From: Limnohabitans sp. 2KL-51
GTDB lineage: Bacteria > Pseudomonadota > Gammaproteobacteria > Burkholderiales > Burkholderiaceae_C
Assembly (NCBI RefSeq): GCF_003063645.1
Contig: NZ_NESJ01000014.1
Location: 85,312-149,311 of the forward strand
Length of the DNA stretch: 64,000 bases
Direction of reading: 5' to 3'
The notes under the pieces were generated by a model. It was not told where the DNA came from. It saw only the letters and a list, made by a program, of their open reading frames with translations, and made no database searches. The translations under genes and the position numbers were made by a program. Shown here piece after piece: positions 18,637 through 26,908 of this stretch (its first letter is position 1; the number at the start of each line of letters is the position of its first letter).

Positions 18637-19518
18637 CTAAAGGGGTTTGACCGCCAATTCACCCCGGTAAGGCGTCACGCGCAGTGTCTCCCGGTGAGCA
18701 TCGATCGGATCGGATTCGGGCGTGAGGCCGCTGGCCAGGGTCAATGCCGCGATCTGGGAACCGGTCATAAACCGCACACCGGGGCGTGACCCCATATGGG
18801 TCAGCAGCTCTTCCAGCGCTGCGATGCGCGCTGCGCGCGTGAGCCCCACGTCACCGCGCAGGTGGATGGTAAGCGGCACAAGACAACCTTCCCGCTCAAG
18901 CGCGTCAAACTCTTCACGCCAAATCTTCATCAACCGCGCATGTGTGTGGCGCGCCGAGAGGGCCAGCGAATCGTCGAGCGCCCAGACGCCCGGGATTTCG
19001 GCCAACACAGCGCCAGGTCGGGGTGCAATCAGGTAAGGCAGGTCATCGTCCTGGAACGACGCGTCGTACTGGAAGCCCAGCTGAGTCAACAGATGTAACG
19101 TGTTCGAGCTGAGCTCGCCGCCCGAAGCACGAAAGCCCTTGGGCACCACTCCACAGATCTCGGACAGTACGTCACGACCGCGACGAAGGGCGTCTTCTTC
19201 CGTGTCCCCTAGGCTGGACAGCGGCGTGTGGTCCCAGCCGCGTCCCCCAATTTCGTGTCCCGCATCGTGGATTTCGCGCACGGCTGAGCGGTGTCGAACT
19301 GCATCATCGCCATTGACGAAAACCGTGGCGGCGATCGAGCGTCGCTGCAGCATCGCGAGCAGGCGGGGTAACCCGGCACGGACACCGTAGCGACCATACG
19401 AGAAGCGGCCGTAAAGCCGGTCTTCCGTGGTGTGTTTCAGATCAAAGGATTCGGCATCGAAGTGGATCGACACCAGCACGGCGCAGCGCACGCCATCGGG
19501 CCAGCGGAATGTTTTCAT
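18637..19518 (-). CDS. polysaccharide deacetylase-fold protein with altered metal site
   Basis: A 293-residue NodB-homology protein. The start MKTFRWPDG at 19518 overlaps the preceding gene's stop as ATGA, which decides it over the longer frame. SIHFDAES supplies the first-motif aspartate and ATVFVNGDDA a core strand. At motif 2 the expected H-x-x-x-H appears as GGRGWDHTPL: the first histidine is arginine, while the sister protein next door keeps AAHGWLHEA. FRASGGELSSNTL is the third motif region. The family includes peptidoglycan/chitin deacetylases and allantoinase-like PuuE enzymes acting on C-N bonds. Its activity is uncertain given the changed ligand. Confidence 0.82.
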   Translation of the reverse strand: MKTFRWPDGVRCAVLVSIHFDAESFDLKHTTEDRLYGRFSYGRYGVRAGLPRLLAMLQRRSIAATVFVNGDDAVRHRSAVREIHDAGHEIGGRGWDHTPLSSLGDTEEDALRRGRDVLSEICGVVPKGFRASGGELSSNTLHLLTQLGFQYDASFQDDDLPYLIAPRPGAVLAEIPGVWALDDSLALSARHTHARLMKIWREEFDALEREGCLVPLTIHLRGDVGLTRAARIAALEELLTHMGSRPGVRFMTGSQIAALTLASGLTPESDPIDAHRETLRVTPYRGELAVKPL

Positions 19519-20345
19519 GCGACGTGCACCTCTTCCAGGGCCTGCGGATGCGCCAGGCACCATTGCGCAAATTCAGACGACGAGAAGAAATGCACGCCGT
19601 CGTGCTGCTTCATGTATTGGATGATCTGCTCCATCAGCCAAGTGCGCACCGGTGTGCCCGACCCCCAGCCAGAGCGCGGATGAACGCACAGCACGAAAAA
19701 GCGATCTTGGTCGTAGATGGCATCGAATTCAGACTTCCACTGCTCCAGCACTTCGGACGGCGGCGTATGGCTGAACTTGAAAAAGGGAAAGTCGTCCAGG
19801 CTGTACGTGTTGTTCGGCAACTCCAGGATCCAGTCGTCCTGCACGGTGCCAAAGCGCAACCGGTACGGAAGATCGTAGTCCTTGTCGCTGGAGTCGTAGA
19901 GGTAGCCCATCTCGCGCAGGACGCGCATGGTGTTGGCCGTCTTGCGCCCCGAGGGTGAGCGCCAGCCCTGCACGGGTTGCCCAGTGATTTCGCGCAACAG
20001 CGCATCGGTCCGGTGCAGCAGCGGGGTCTCTTCGTCCGCCGGCATGTCCCAGGCTTCATGCAGCCAGCCGTGCGCAGCCACCTCAAAACCGGCTTCGGCG
20101 ATCTGTTTGACTGTCTCCGGATAACATTGCGCGTCATACCCGGGAACAAAGAACGTGCAGGGCACTTCCTGGCGCTTGAGCATCTCAATGTGCCGAGGAA
20201 TGCCGCAGCGCGCAGAATAGCGCCCCCAAGAATGCACGCCTTGCGGTGCGATGCCACGACCGACCTCATGGCTGGGCCCATCGAAGTCAACCCCCAGTGT
20301 GACGGCGCACCGAAAGTGCCCCGCCAGCGATGTCTTGTTCGTCAT
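19515..20345 (-). CDS. polysaccharide deacetylase family protein (PuuE-like)
   Basis: A 276-residue NodB-fold hydrolase. VTLGVDFDGPS is motif 1 with its aspartates, VPCTFFVPGYDA the core strand, AAHGWLHEAWDMP motif 2 with both metal histidines, and GWRSPSGRKTANT motif 3. Family members without signal peptides often cleave cyclic or linear amides rather than cell-wall sugars; no signal peptide is seen here. It overlaps the next deacetylase-fold gene by 4 bases, which suggests translational coupling and possibly a heteromeric pair. It lies 20 bases after the ketopantoate reductase-like gene. Confidence 0.87.
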   Translation of the reverse strand: MTNKTSLAGHFRCAVTLGVDFDGPSHEVGRGIAPQGVHSWGRYSARCGIPRHIEMLKRQEVPCTFFVPGYDAQCYPETVKQIAEAGFEVAAHGWLHEAWDMPADEETPLLHRTDALLREITGQPVQGWRSPSGRKTANTMRVLREMGYLYDSSDKDYDLPYRLRFGTVQDDWILELPNNTYSLDDFPFFKFSHTPPSEVLEQWKSEFDAIYDQDRFFVLCVHPRSGWGSGTPVRTWLMEQIIQYMKQHDGVHFFSSSEFAQWCLAHPQALEEVHVA

Positions 20346-20365
20346 TCTTTGTGTCTCCTATGGGC

Positions 20366-21412
20366 CTACGAAGGCCGCTGACTCTGGCATACATCGAGAA
20401 GCTCCTGGAAAGTTTCCCAGGAAAGCGCGCGACGCCCCTCTTCCACGTCTTGGACAAGACGGATCAACACATCGAGCGCAGGCGTCTGCACGCCACCCCG
20501 TCGACCGGCCTCTGAGACCTTGCCCAATAGCGGTTCGACCTCGGTCTTGCGCTTGCGCACGGCAAGATCGCGCCAAAAACCGGAATGCTTTTTCACACTG
20601 TTGCGACGCCGCTGCGACAGCAGAGCAATCGAGGCGCGCGCTGCCGATTCTGGCGCACCGTCCATGAACGCGGCTGGATCGAATCCAGTCAAGGGTACGG
20701 TAAGAATGCCTTGTGCACGCGCCACCGCCATCACTTCGCGTCCGAGCGCGTCGAAGACGGCAAAGCGCTTTTCATCAGCGAAATTGGCGTCCATGCCATC
20801 GTTGTTGAGGGACGTGGCGAACAGCATTGCGGCAAAACCGAGCTTGCTCCAGAGGTAGCCCCAGATGTTGTCGGTCAGCACGGCATCGGGCTCGAACAAT
20901 TGGAGCAGCCGGTGCAGCTCGGCGCTGCGCTCGCGCGGCACACCGTCGATCTCGCCCACCACCACTTCACCACGCCCGCCGTACACGATGCGGCCGGGCT
21001 CTATCCAGTCGGCGCCGAAATTAACGAAGCAGCCTATCGTCCGCTGTGCGCCCACCATGGCAGCAATCGTGAGCTCGTTCAGGCCGTTTTGGGCCGACAC
21101 GACATAACCGTTTTGCGCAAGGTGCGGCGCCAGGGACTGCACGGCCTCCTCGGTGGCGAGCGCCTTGACTGCGAGGACGATGCGCGTGTAAGTGCCCCGC
21201 AATTGCGCCGGCGTGCAGGCTGGCATCTGGGCGGTGAAGTTGTCGATGGATCCCTCGATCTTCAGCCCCGTGGTCTGGCACGCCTGCACATGCTCGGGCT
21301 GGATGTCCACCAGCAACACGGGGACGCCAGCCCGTGCCCAATAGGCCGCCAGGGTCCCGCCAATGGCACCGCCGCCCCAGACCACCAGAGGGTCTTGCGG
21401 GCTCATGTCCAT
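20366..21412 (-). CDS. ketopantoate reductase (PanE/ApbA) family oxidoreductase
   Basis: About 348 residues from the ATG at 21412 (21433 and 21406 are also possible; no clear ribosome-binding site decides it). VVWGGGAIGGTLAAYWARAG is the NAD(P)-binding glycine motif, KALATEE carries the family lysine region, and SAQNGLNE matches the conserved QNG motif of PanE. The C-terminal helical domain is complete. True PanE is biosynthetic; several paralogues in catabolic cassettes reduce other 2-oxo acids. It is the first gene of the minus-strand run that continues through the deacetylases to the old yellow enzyme. Confidence 0.85.
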   Translation of the reverse strand: MDMSPQDPLVVWGGGAIGGTLAAYWARAGVPVLLVDIQPEHVQACQTTGLKIEGSIDNFTAQMPACTPAQLRGTYTRIVLAVKALATEEAVQSLAPHLAQNGYVVSAQNGLNELTIAAMVGAQRTIGCFVNFGADWIEPGRIVYGGRGEVVVGEIDGVPRERSAELHRLLQLFEPDAVLTDNIWGYLWSKLGFAAMLFATSLNNDGMDANFADEKRFAVFDALGREVMAVARAQGILTVPLTGFDPAAFMDGAPESAARASIALLSQRRRNSVKKHSGFWRDLAVRKRKTEVEPLLGKVSEAGRRGGVQTPALDVLIRLVQDVEEGRRALSWETFQELLDVCQSQRPS

Positions 21413-21748
21413 CACCGACACGATGTGGCCCATGCGATCAAGACTGCGGCGGCATCTGGCACTCTGGAGACTCCTGATGGTGGGTGGACGTGGCACTCAA
21501 CACACAACAGGACCGTGACTGTCATCACGGGAGGCCTCTTGGGCTGTCAGAGTCATCTTATCGGAAATCGCCTTCGGCAGCCGTGTCGTTTTTTCCAAGC
21601 AGCCCGCATCCACATCAAAGGTACACAGAGGTTCAAAAAGACGCCTAGCTTTTGGACCGACCGCGCCGAGACGGGCCAATTTGTTGCGGGTAAACCCCGA
21701 TGACGAAAGCCTACTCGGCTCCTACGATGAATTCACGCAAGGGTTGTG
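21413..21748. other. divergent intergenic region, 336 bases
   Basis: This lies between the divergent ketopantoate reductase-like and nitroreductase genes and probably holds both promoters. I see no convincing gene. A 60-codon open frame on the minus strand (21497-21679) has no family motif that I recognise and no ribosome-binding site. GGGAGG at 21530-21535 has no start codon at suitable spacing. No clear operator palindrome stands out. Confidence 0.5.
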
Positions 21749-22618
21749 ATGACCATCTCGGCTTGTTCACTCCAAATGGATTTCATGCGAACAGCGACCG
21801 CTCCCTCTCCCCACGAACGACTCAAGACACGCTACGGCGACAATTGCGCAGCTGCCCCATCCGCATGGTCCGACGTGATCGACCACTTGCTCGACCACCG
21901 CTCGGTGCGCAAGTACCTGCCGGATCCCGTGACCGATGCCCAGTTGCACGCGATCCTTGCGGCAGCCCAATCGGCCCCCTCCTCATCTAACCTTCACGCC
22001 TGGAGCGTGGTGGCCGTCACGGATCCGGATTTGCGCGACCGCCTGTCGCAGCTGGTCGGAAACCAGCCGCAGGTCAGTCAGGCCCCCATGCAGCTCGTCT
22101 GGCTGGCCGACCTGTCGATGCTGCACCAGGCCTCCCGTGAGAAAGAGCAGGCCGCGCAGGGGCTTGATTACCTGGAGATGTTTCTGCTGGCCGCACTGGA
22201 TGCGGCCTTGGCTTCACAGAACGCTTCGATTGCTGCGCAATCGATCGGTCTGGCCACCGTCTACATCGGCGGCATCCGCAATCAGATGGACAAGGTTGCA
22301 GATCTGCTCGGTTTGCCACCGCGCGTGGCGCCCGTTTTTGGCATGTGCCTGGGTACGGCCGATCCGGCCCGGCCCACAGCGATCAAGCCACGCCCCCCGC
22401 AGTCGGTGGTGCTCCACCGCAACCGTTACGAAAGCCAGGCAGTCATGCCCGGCCTTCAGCACTACGACGAAGTGATGCAGCGTTTCTACAAGTCGCAATC
22501 CATGGAAGCCGACAGCTGGATCCTACGATCTCTCAATCGCGTCGCTACACCTGCTTCACTCACAGGCAGGGATCGCCTGCGAGAGATGCTGATGCAACTG
22601 GGTTTTCCTTTGAAATAG
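21749..22618 (+). CDS. nitroreductase family FMN oxidoreductase (NfsA-like)
   Basis: About 289 residues. LLDHRSVRKYLPDPVTDAQL followed by AAAQSAPSSSNLHAW is the N-terminal FMN-binding signature; VYIGGIRNQMDKVADLLGLP and VFGMCLGTAD are the downstream family segments. NfsA-type proteins use NADPH to reduce nitro groups, quinones or related acceptors. The ATG at 21749 follows AGGG at 21740-21743; internal ATGs at 21776 and 21785 are possible starts closer to the conserved domain. First gene of the plus-strand run through to the C45 peptidase. Confidence 0.88.
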   Translation: MTISACSLQMDFMRTATAPSPHERLKTRYGDNCAAAPSAWSDVIDHLLDHRSVRKYLPDPVTDAQLHAILAAAQSAPSSSNLHAWSVVAVTDPDLRDRLSQLVGNQPQVSQAPMQLVWLADLSMLHQASREKEQAAQGLDYLEMFLLAALDAALASQNASIAAQSIGLATVYIGGIRNQMDKVADLLGLPPRVAPVFGMCLGTADPARPTAIKPRPPQSVVLHRNRYESQAVMPGLQHYDEVMQRFYKSQSMEADSWILRSLNRVATPASLTGRDRLREMLMQLGFPLK

Positions 22619-22693
22619 TCGCCCCCGGGGAAGTCAGAGCGCGTAACTGACGGCGCACTTCCTCTTTTCTTTTCCAACCCGGAGACAACGGAT

Positions 22694-23674
22694 ATGAGTA
22701 TCAAGAAGGTCAAAAGATTCCTGGCTCTCGCAGCTGCGGTAGTCATGGCAGGTTCAGCCTGTGCGCAAAGTTTCTCCGATCGGCCGATCCGGATCATCGT
22801 GCCATTCGCAGCTGGAGGAGCCAACGATCTGATCGCCCGCGCATTGCAAAAGCCGCTGGGCGAGGCGCTGGGCGCGACCGTCGTGGTCCAAAACCTCGCG
22901 GGCGGCTCTACCAAGATTGCCGTGGCCGAACTGACGCGCTCTGCGCCAGACGGCCACACCTTGATGCTGGCAGGGCATGCCGCCCTGATGGGCTACTACT
23001 ACTCGGGCGGCGTCTTCGAGACCAAGTTCTGGAGGGATCTGACCATCCTGGGTCAGACCGGACAGATGGCCTACGGGATGATCGAGACCCGTATTGATTC
23101 GCCCTTCAAGACCTGGAAGGACGTGGTCGATTTCGGCAAGAAAAATCCCGGCAAGCTCAGCGTCGGCGGCCCGGCTCTGGGCGGGATGATGAACCTCATC
23201 GTGCTGGAGACAGCGAAGGCTGCAGGCTTGGACGTGACCTACGTGCCCTACCGTGGCGGCGGTCCGAGCGGCTTTGCGGTGCTGGCCGGTGAGGTGTCCT
23301 ACCGTGTCGCCCAGCCGCCCGAGGTGTACCCGAACGTCACTGCGGGCAAGACGCGCGCACTGGCCGTTGCTTTCCCCACCCGCATTCCAGAAATGCCCGA
23401 TGTGCCGACCGTCAAAGAGCTGGGCATGAACGTCGACATCCCAGTGTTCGGCTTTGATGTGTGGGGCCCGGCGCAGATGCCTCCGGCCGTGGCCAACAAG
23501 ATCACCGAAGCGATCAAAGTCGCCATCAAGGACAAGGCCTACATCGAGGTCGCCAAGCGCCTCCTGTACCAACCCATGTTTGCCGGTCCCCAAGAATTGC
23601 GGGCCAGCATGCGCACTTTCGAAGAGACCACTGGCCCCAAGATGGAAGCTGCCTTCCCGCCTAAAGCCCAGTGA
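22694..23674 (+). CDS. Bug/TctC-type tripartite tricarboxylate transporter receptor
   Basis: A 326-residue periplasmic solute-binding protein. The N terminus is a signal peptide ending near AGSACAQSF. FSDRPIRIIVPFAAGGANDL is the conserved ligand-loop start of the family, and YVPYRGGGPSGFAVLAGEV the second hallmark. GGAGA-like bases upstream (CCGGAGACAAC at about 22679) give the ribosome-binding site. No TctA/TctB membrane genes are nearby, as is common for the expanded Bug receptors of Burkholderiales. Its place before two amide hydrolases suggests it captures their substrate or a product. Confidence 0.92.
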   Translation: MSIKKVKRFLALAAAVVMAGSACAQSFSDRPIRIIVPFAAGGANDLIARALQKPLGEALGATVVVQNLAGGSTKIAVAELTRSAPDGHTLMLAGHAALMGYYYSGGVFETKFWRDLTILGQTGQMAYGMIETRIDSPFKTWKDVVDFGKKNPGKLSVGGPALGGMMNLIVLETAKAAGLDVTYVPYRGGGPSGFAVLAGEVSYRVAQPPEVYPNVTAGKTRALAVAFPTRIPEMPDVPTVKELGMNVDIPVFGFDVWGPAQMPPAVANKITEAIKVAIKDKAYIEVAKRLLYQPMFAGPQELRASMRTFEETTGPKMEAAFPPKAQ

Positions 23675-23752
23675 ACCTACGCGACGGGCGTGGACATGCT
23701 GTCCCGGGTGTTCCGGCCGTCGCTTATCCCAGTCGTCCCACCAGGAATCTCC

Positions 23753-25522
23753 ATGGCCAAAAAAGAGTTGATCGCGTCGGTCTCGGCGCAAAACGTTCGC
23801 GCGCACGTCGAGACGATCGTCAGGGAGATCCCACATCGTGCAGCAGGCTCCGTTAACGGTCGCCGCATGGCCGAGTACAGCCGCGACGCGATGCACGCGG
23901 CTGGGCTTGAGGCCCAAGTGCATGAACTCCCTGCGCTGGTCAGCTTTCCGGAGCACGCCGACCTGCGCATCGAAGCGCCACGGCAGATCACCATCCAGGC
24001 CAATACGCTGGGCCACAGCGTGGAAACACTGGCCGACGGTCTCTCCGGCGAGCTGGTGTACGTGGGCTCCGGATCGGCGGCCGACTTCGAAGGCAAAGAT
24101 GTGCGCGGCAAGATCGTCCTGACGGAGCTGTCGTATGCGCCAGGTCGTCACGAGAAGCAGCGCATCGCCGCCATGAAGGGCGCCATTGGCGCGGTGATGA
24201 TGAACTGGGGGCACCCGGAAAACGCGGCCGTGCCTTTCGGCTCGGTCAAGCCGGTGTGGGGTAACCCGACACCCGAGACCTTCAAGAGCGAGATGGCGGT
24301 CATTCCGTGCATTGGCATTTCACGCGTCGCCGGTCTGCAGCTCAAGGAACTGTGTGCACAAGGGCCAGTCAAGGTCTGGCTGCGCACGCATGTCACCAAC
24401 GGCTGGCGTCCGGTACAGATTACGACTGCACAGCTGCCGGCGCCGCAAGGGGCTGAGCCGGACGACTTCATCATCGTGGGCGGACACCAGGACTCGTGGC
24501 CCGGCGAAGCCGCCACCGACAACGCAGCGGGCAATGCCATCATGATCGAGCTGGCGCGTGTTTTCAAGCAGCACCAGCACAAACTGCGACGCGGACTCGA
24601 GTTCGGTTTCTGGACGGCCCACGAAACCGGAACCATGGCGGGCTCCACCTGGTTTGCTGATCGCCACTGGGATGTGCTGCGCGATCACGCCTGCGCCTAT
24701 CTTCAGATCGACCAACCCTCCTGCACCGGCACCACGCAATGGCACACCACCTCAAGCGTGGAGCTCAAGAGCTTCCACCAGCGCGAGGAAAAAGCATTGA
24801 TGCCCGATCGCGAGATCAGCTGGAAGCGGGTGGCCAAGAGCGGCGATGCCTCGTTCATTGGCCTGGGCGTTCCGATGTTCCAGGGCGAAGGCGCGTTCAC
24901 GCAGGCGCAACTCAAGGCGTCCGCGCTCGCCACCCGGGGCTGGTGGCATCACTCGCTCGAATGCACGATCGACAAGGTCGATTTCGAGTACATGCAGACC
25001 CACTTGGAGGTGTATGCCGCTTACCTTTGGGAACTTTGCACCGCACCGATCCTGCCCTTTAACTATGTGCCCATGGCCCAGCAGGTGATCGAGCGGCTCG
25101 ACGAAATCAAGTCGCCCGCTGAAGGCTTCAATCTCGAGGGGCTCAAAGCGCTTGCCAGCCAGCTGCTGGAGGCGGCAGAGCGCTTTGACCAGAGCACATC
25201 TTCGGTCGCTGCCCAGTTCGCTGCCGGTGCAGGGAACGAGCAGCATGCCCTGCGCCTCAATCGAGCCATCAAGCGTATCAGCCGCCTGGTCGTCCCTCTC
25301 ATGAGTTCGTCTGTGGGCAAGTACGCGCATGACCCCTACAGCTTCACGCCGCAGTCCACGCTCATACCCTCTCTTTACAACGCCGAGCGCGTCGGCCGCA
25401 TCCAGCCTGATGAGGAGCGGTGGATGCACGAGACTCAGCTCACGCGCGATCGCAACCAAGTCGCCGACACGCTGCGGCAAACGATCGAACTCATGGAGGA
25501 TGCGACGGCCAGCGTCGCCTAA
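23753..25522 (+). CDS. M28 family zinc peptidase with PA domain
   Basis: A 589-residue protein from MAKKEL at 23753, preceded by AGGA; the longer frame to 23690 is rejected because it has no ribosome-binding site. A PA insertion (GELVYVGSGSAADFEGKDVR) precedes the catalytic domain. Zinc ligands appear in GGHQDSW, TDNAAGN and the catalytic glutamate in WTAHETG. No signal peptide is visible, so it seems cytoplasmic. M28 enzymes are aminopeptidases, carboxypeptidases or N-acyl-amino-acid hydrolases. It sits between a Bug receptor and a C45 peptidase. Confidence 0.88.
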   Translation: MAKKELIASVSAQNVRAHVETIVREIPHRAAGSVNGRRMAEYSRDAMHAAGLEAQVHELPALVSFPEHADLRIEAPRQITIQANTLGHSVETLADGLSGELVYVGSGSAADFEGKDVRGKIVLTELSYAPGRHEKQRIAAMKGAIGAVMMNWGHPENAAVPFGSVKPVWGNPTPETFKSEMAVIPCIGISRVAGLQLKELCAQGPVKVWLRTHVTNGWRPVQITTAQLPAPQGAEPDDFIIVGGHQDSWPGEAATDNAAGNAIMIELARVFKQHQHKLRRGLEFGFWTAHETGTMAGSTWFADRHWDVLRDHACAYLQIDQPSCTGTTQWHTTSSVELKSFHQREEKALMPDREISWKRVAKSGDASFIGLGVPMFQGEGAFTQAQLKASALATRGWWHHSLECTIDKVDFEYMQTHLEVYAAYLWELCTAPILPFNYVPMAQQVIERLDEIKSPAEGFNLEGLKALASQLLEAAERFDQSTSSVAAQFAAGAGNEQHALRLNRAIKRISRLVVPLMSSSVGKYAHDPYSFTPQSTLIPSLYNAERVGRIQPDEERWMHETQLTRDRNQVADTLRQTIELMEDATASVA

Positions 25523-25528
25523 CCCACC

Positions 25529-26677
25529 ATGGAACGCATTGAACCCTTTCCCCTCATCGAGCTTTCGGGTGCGCCTCGCTCACGGGGCCTGCAATACGGC
25601 ACCCAGGCGCGCGATCGAATCCGGCGCAGCGTTGCGCTCTACGCAGGAGGGGCGACACAAGAGTCCAGCCCGGAGCAGGTACGGCGACTGGCCACCAGTT
25701 TCCTGCCGCAGATCGAGGCCTTCGATCCCCTGTACCTCGAGGAAATGCGCGGTATGGCCGAAGGCGCGGGCGTAGAGCTGGCCGACATCGCACTGGTGAA
25801 CGCGCGCACCGAGATCCTCCGGCTCACCCAGCCGCCGCCCAAAATCACCGTCCCAGACAAGGAGCCCGACGGCTGCACCGGCGCAGTACTGCTGCCGCAA
25901 GTCACGGCGAGCGGACGTCTCCTGCACGGGCAGAACTGGGACTGGCGCAAGGAGTGCGCCGACACTGGCGTGGTGCTGCGGATCCGTCGTGACGATGGCC
26001 CGGACATCCTCACCTTTACCGAAGCGGGCGGACTGGCCCGCTCCGGCATGAATGCAGCGGGCATCGCGGTAACGGCTAATTACCTCTCCTCCGACCGCGA
26101 TTACACGCAAAAAGGGGTGCCGCTGGCGCTGATTCGTCGCAAGCTGCTCGAAACCGAGCATGTCGCGATCGCCATGCGCACGGTCTACTGCACGCCGAAG
26201 TCGACGTCGAATAACTTGATGATCAGCCACGCGGGCGGCTTCGCGCTGAACTTTGAGTGCGCGCCGGACGAAACCTTCCTCGTGCACCCGCAAGATGGCA
26301 TGTTGGTCCATGCCAACCATTTCCAGAGCGCGGTGGCGCTCGGCAAGCTCAAGGACATGGGGATCCAAACAACACCTGATTCGCTCTATCGCGACGTGCG
26401 CGTACGCGAACTGCTGAACAAGGACCTGGGGCACTTGACGCTGGACCACCTGCGCCAGGCCTTCTTCGATGATTTCGCCACCCCGTGGTCGGTCTGTCGT
26501 CCTCCGCGCCTTACGCTGGAAAGTAACCTCAGCGCCACCGTGGCGATGTTGCTCATGGATCCGGCCAGGGGCCATCTCGAGATTGCGCCGCTGCCAGCCA
26601 TCAATCGTCAGTTCACCCGCTACACCCTGGATATGCAAGCGTCGGTGCTGCAATACGCGCATGAGCGCCAGTCATGA
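25529..26677 (+). CDS. C45 family acyltransferase/peptidase (penicillin acyltransferase-like)
   Basis: A 382-residue Ntn-hydrolase precursor. DGCTGAVLL places the autocatalytic cleavage site before Cys116, which becomes the N-terminal nucleophile. GQNWDW shortly after is the family motif that follows the cleavage site, and TFTEAGGLARSGMNAAGIAV the next conserved block. Relatives cleave amide bonds of penicillins, acyl-homoserine lactones or N-acyl amino acids. It starts 6 bases after the M28 stop, so the two amidases are translated together. It ends the GC-rich cassette. Confidence 0.88.
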   Translation: MERIEPFPLIELSGAPRSRGLQYGTQARDRIRRSVALYAGGATQESSPEQVRRLATSFLPQIEAFDPLYLEEMRGMAEGAGVELADIALVNARTEILRLTQPPPKITVPDKEPDGCTGAVLLPQVTASGRLLHGQNWDWRKECADTGVVLRIRRDDGPDILTFTEAGGLARSGMNAAGIAVTANYLSSDRDYTQKGVPLALIRRKLLETEHVAIAMRTVYCTPKSTSNNLMISHAGGFALNFECAPDETFLVHPQDGMLVHANHFQSAVALGKLKDMGIQTTPDSLYRDVRVRELLNKDLGHLTLDHLRQAFFDDFATPWSVCRPPRLTLESNLSATVAMLLMDPARGHLEIAPLPAINRQFTRYTLDMQASVLQYAHERQS

Positions 26678-26730
26678 GACAGTTCGGGCCGCCGCCGATT
26701 GGCCGAAAAATTGGACACTGCCCTTAAAAA

Positions 26731-26748
26731 TTCACACTATGTTGTGAA
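26731..26748. repeat. inverted repeat TTCACA-N6-TGTGAA
   Basis: Six-base arms with a six-base spacer lie 53 bases after the C45 stop, where the sequence turns less GC-rich. It could be an operator or part of a mobile-element end. The function is not known. Confidence 0.35.
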
Positions 26749-26866
26749 GACAGGTCTAGCCTGAAACCGCAGGGTTGATAACAACACGCTCTTCATTGTG
26801 TTGGCCCCCTAGCTTCACATCTTTCAGGGCATCTAAAACTTGGCTAACCAGCCCTGTCTTTGAGGT

Positions 26867-26885
26867 GCAGCCTCATGGAGGCTGC
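26867..26885 (-). terminator. stem-loop downstream of the Bug receptor gene
   Basis: GCAGCCTC and GAGGCTGC form a perfect 8-base stem with a 3-base loop, 23 bases beyond the stop of the minus-strand receptor gene. No U-run follows on that strand, so it is either a processing/stability hairpin or an imperfect terminator. Confidence 0.45.
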
Positions 26886-26908
26886 CGCACAGTCCGGGGC
26901 GCAAAGCT

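Noticed and set aside
20585..21703. 372-codon plus-strand open frame opposite the ketopantoate reductase-like gene
   Set aside because: It is a composition-driven shadow; the opposite strand holds the NAD-binding motif GGGAIGG.
22754..24214. 486-codon minus-strand open frame opposite the Bug receptor and M28 genes
   Set aside because: It is antisense to two genes with clear motifs; long mirror frames are expected in GC-rich DNA and it shows no family motifs.
25580..26662. 360-codon minus-strand open frame opposite the C45 peptidase
   Set aside because: It mirrors a gene with a clear Ntn-hydrolase motif and has no recognisable domain.
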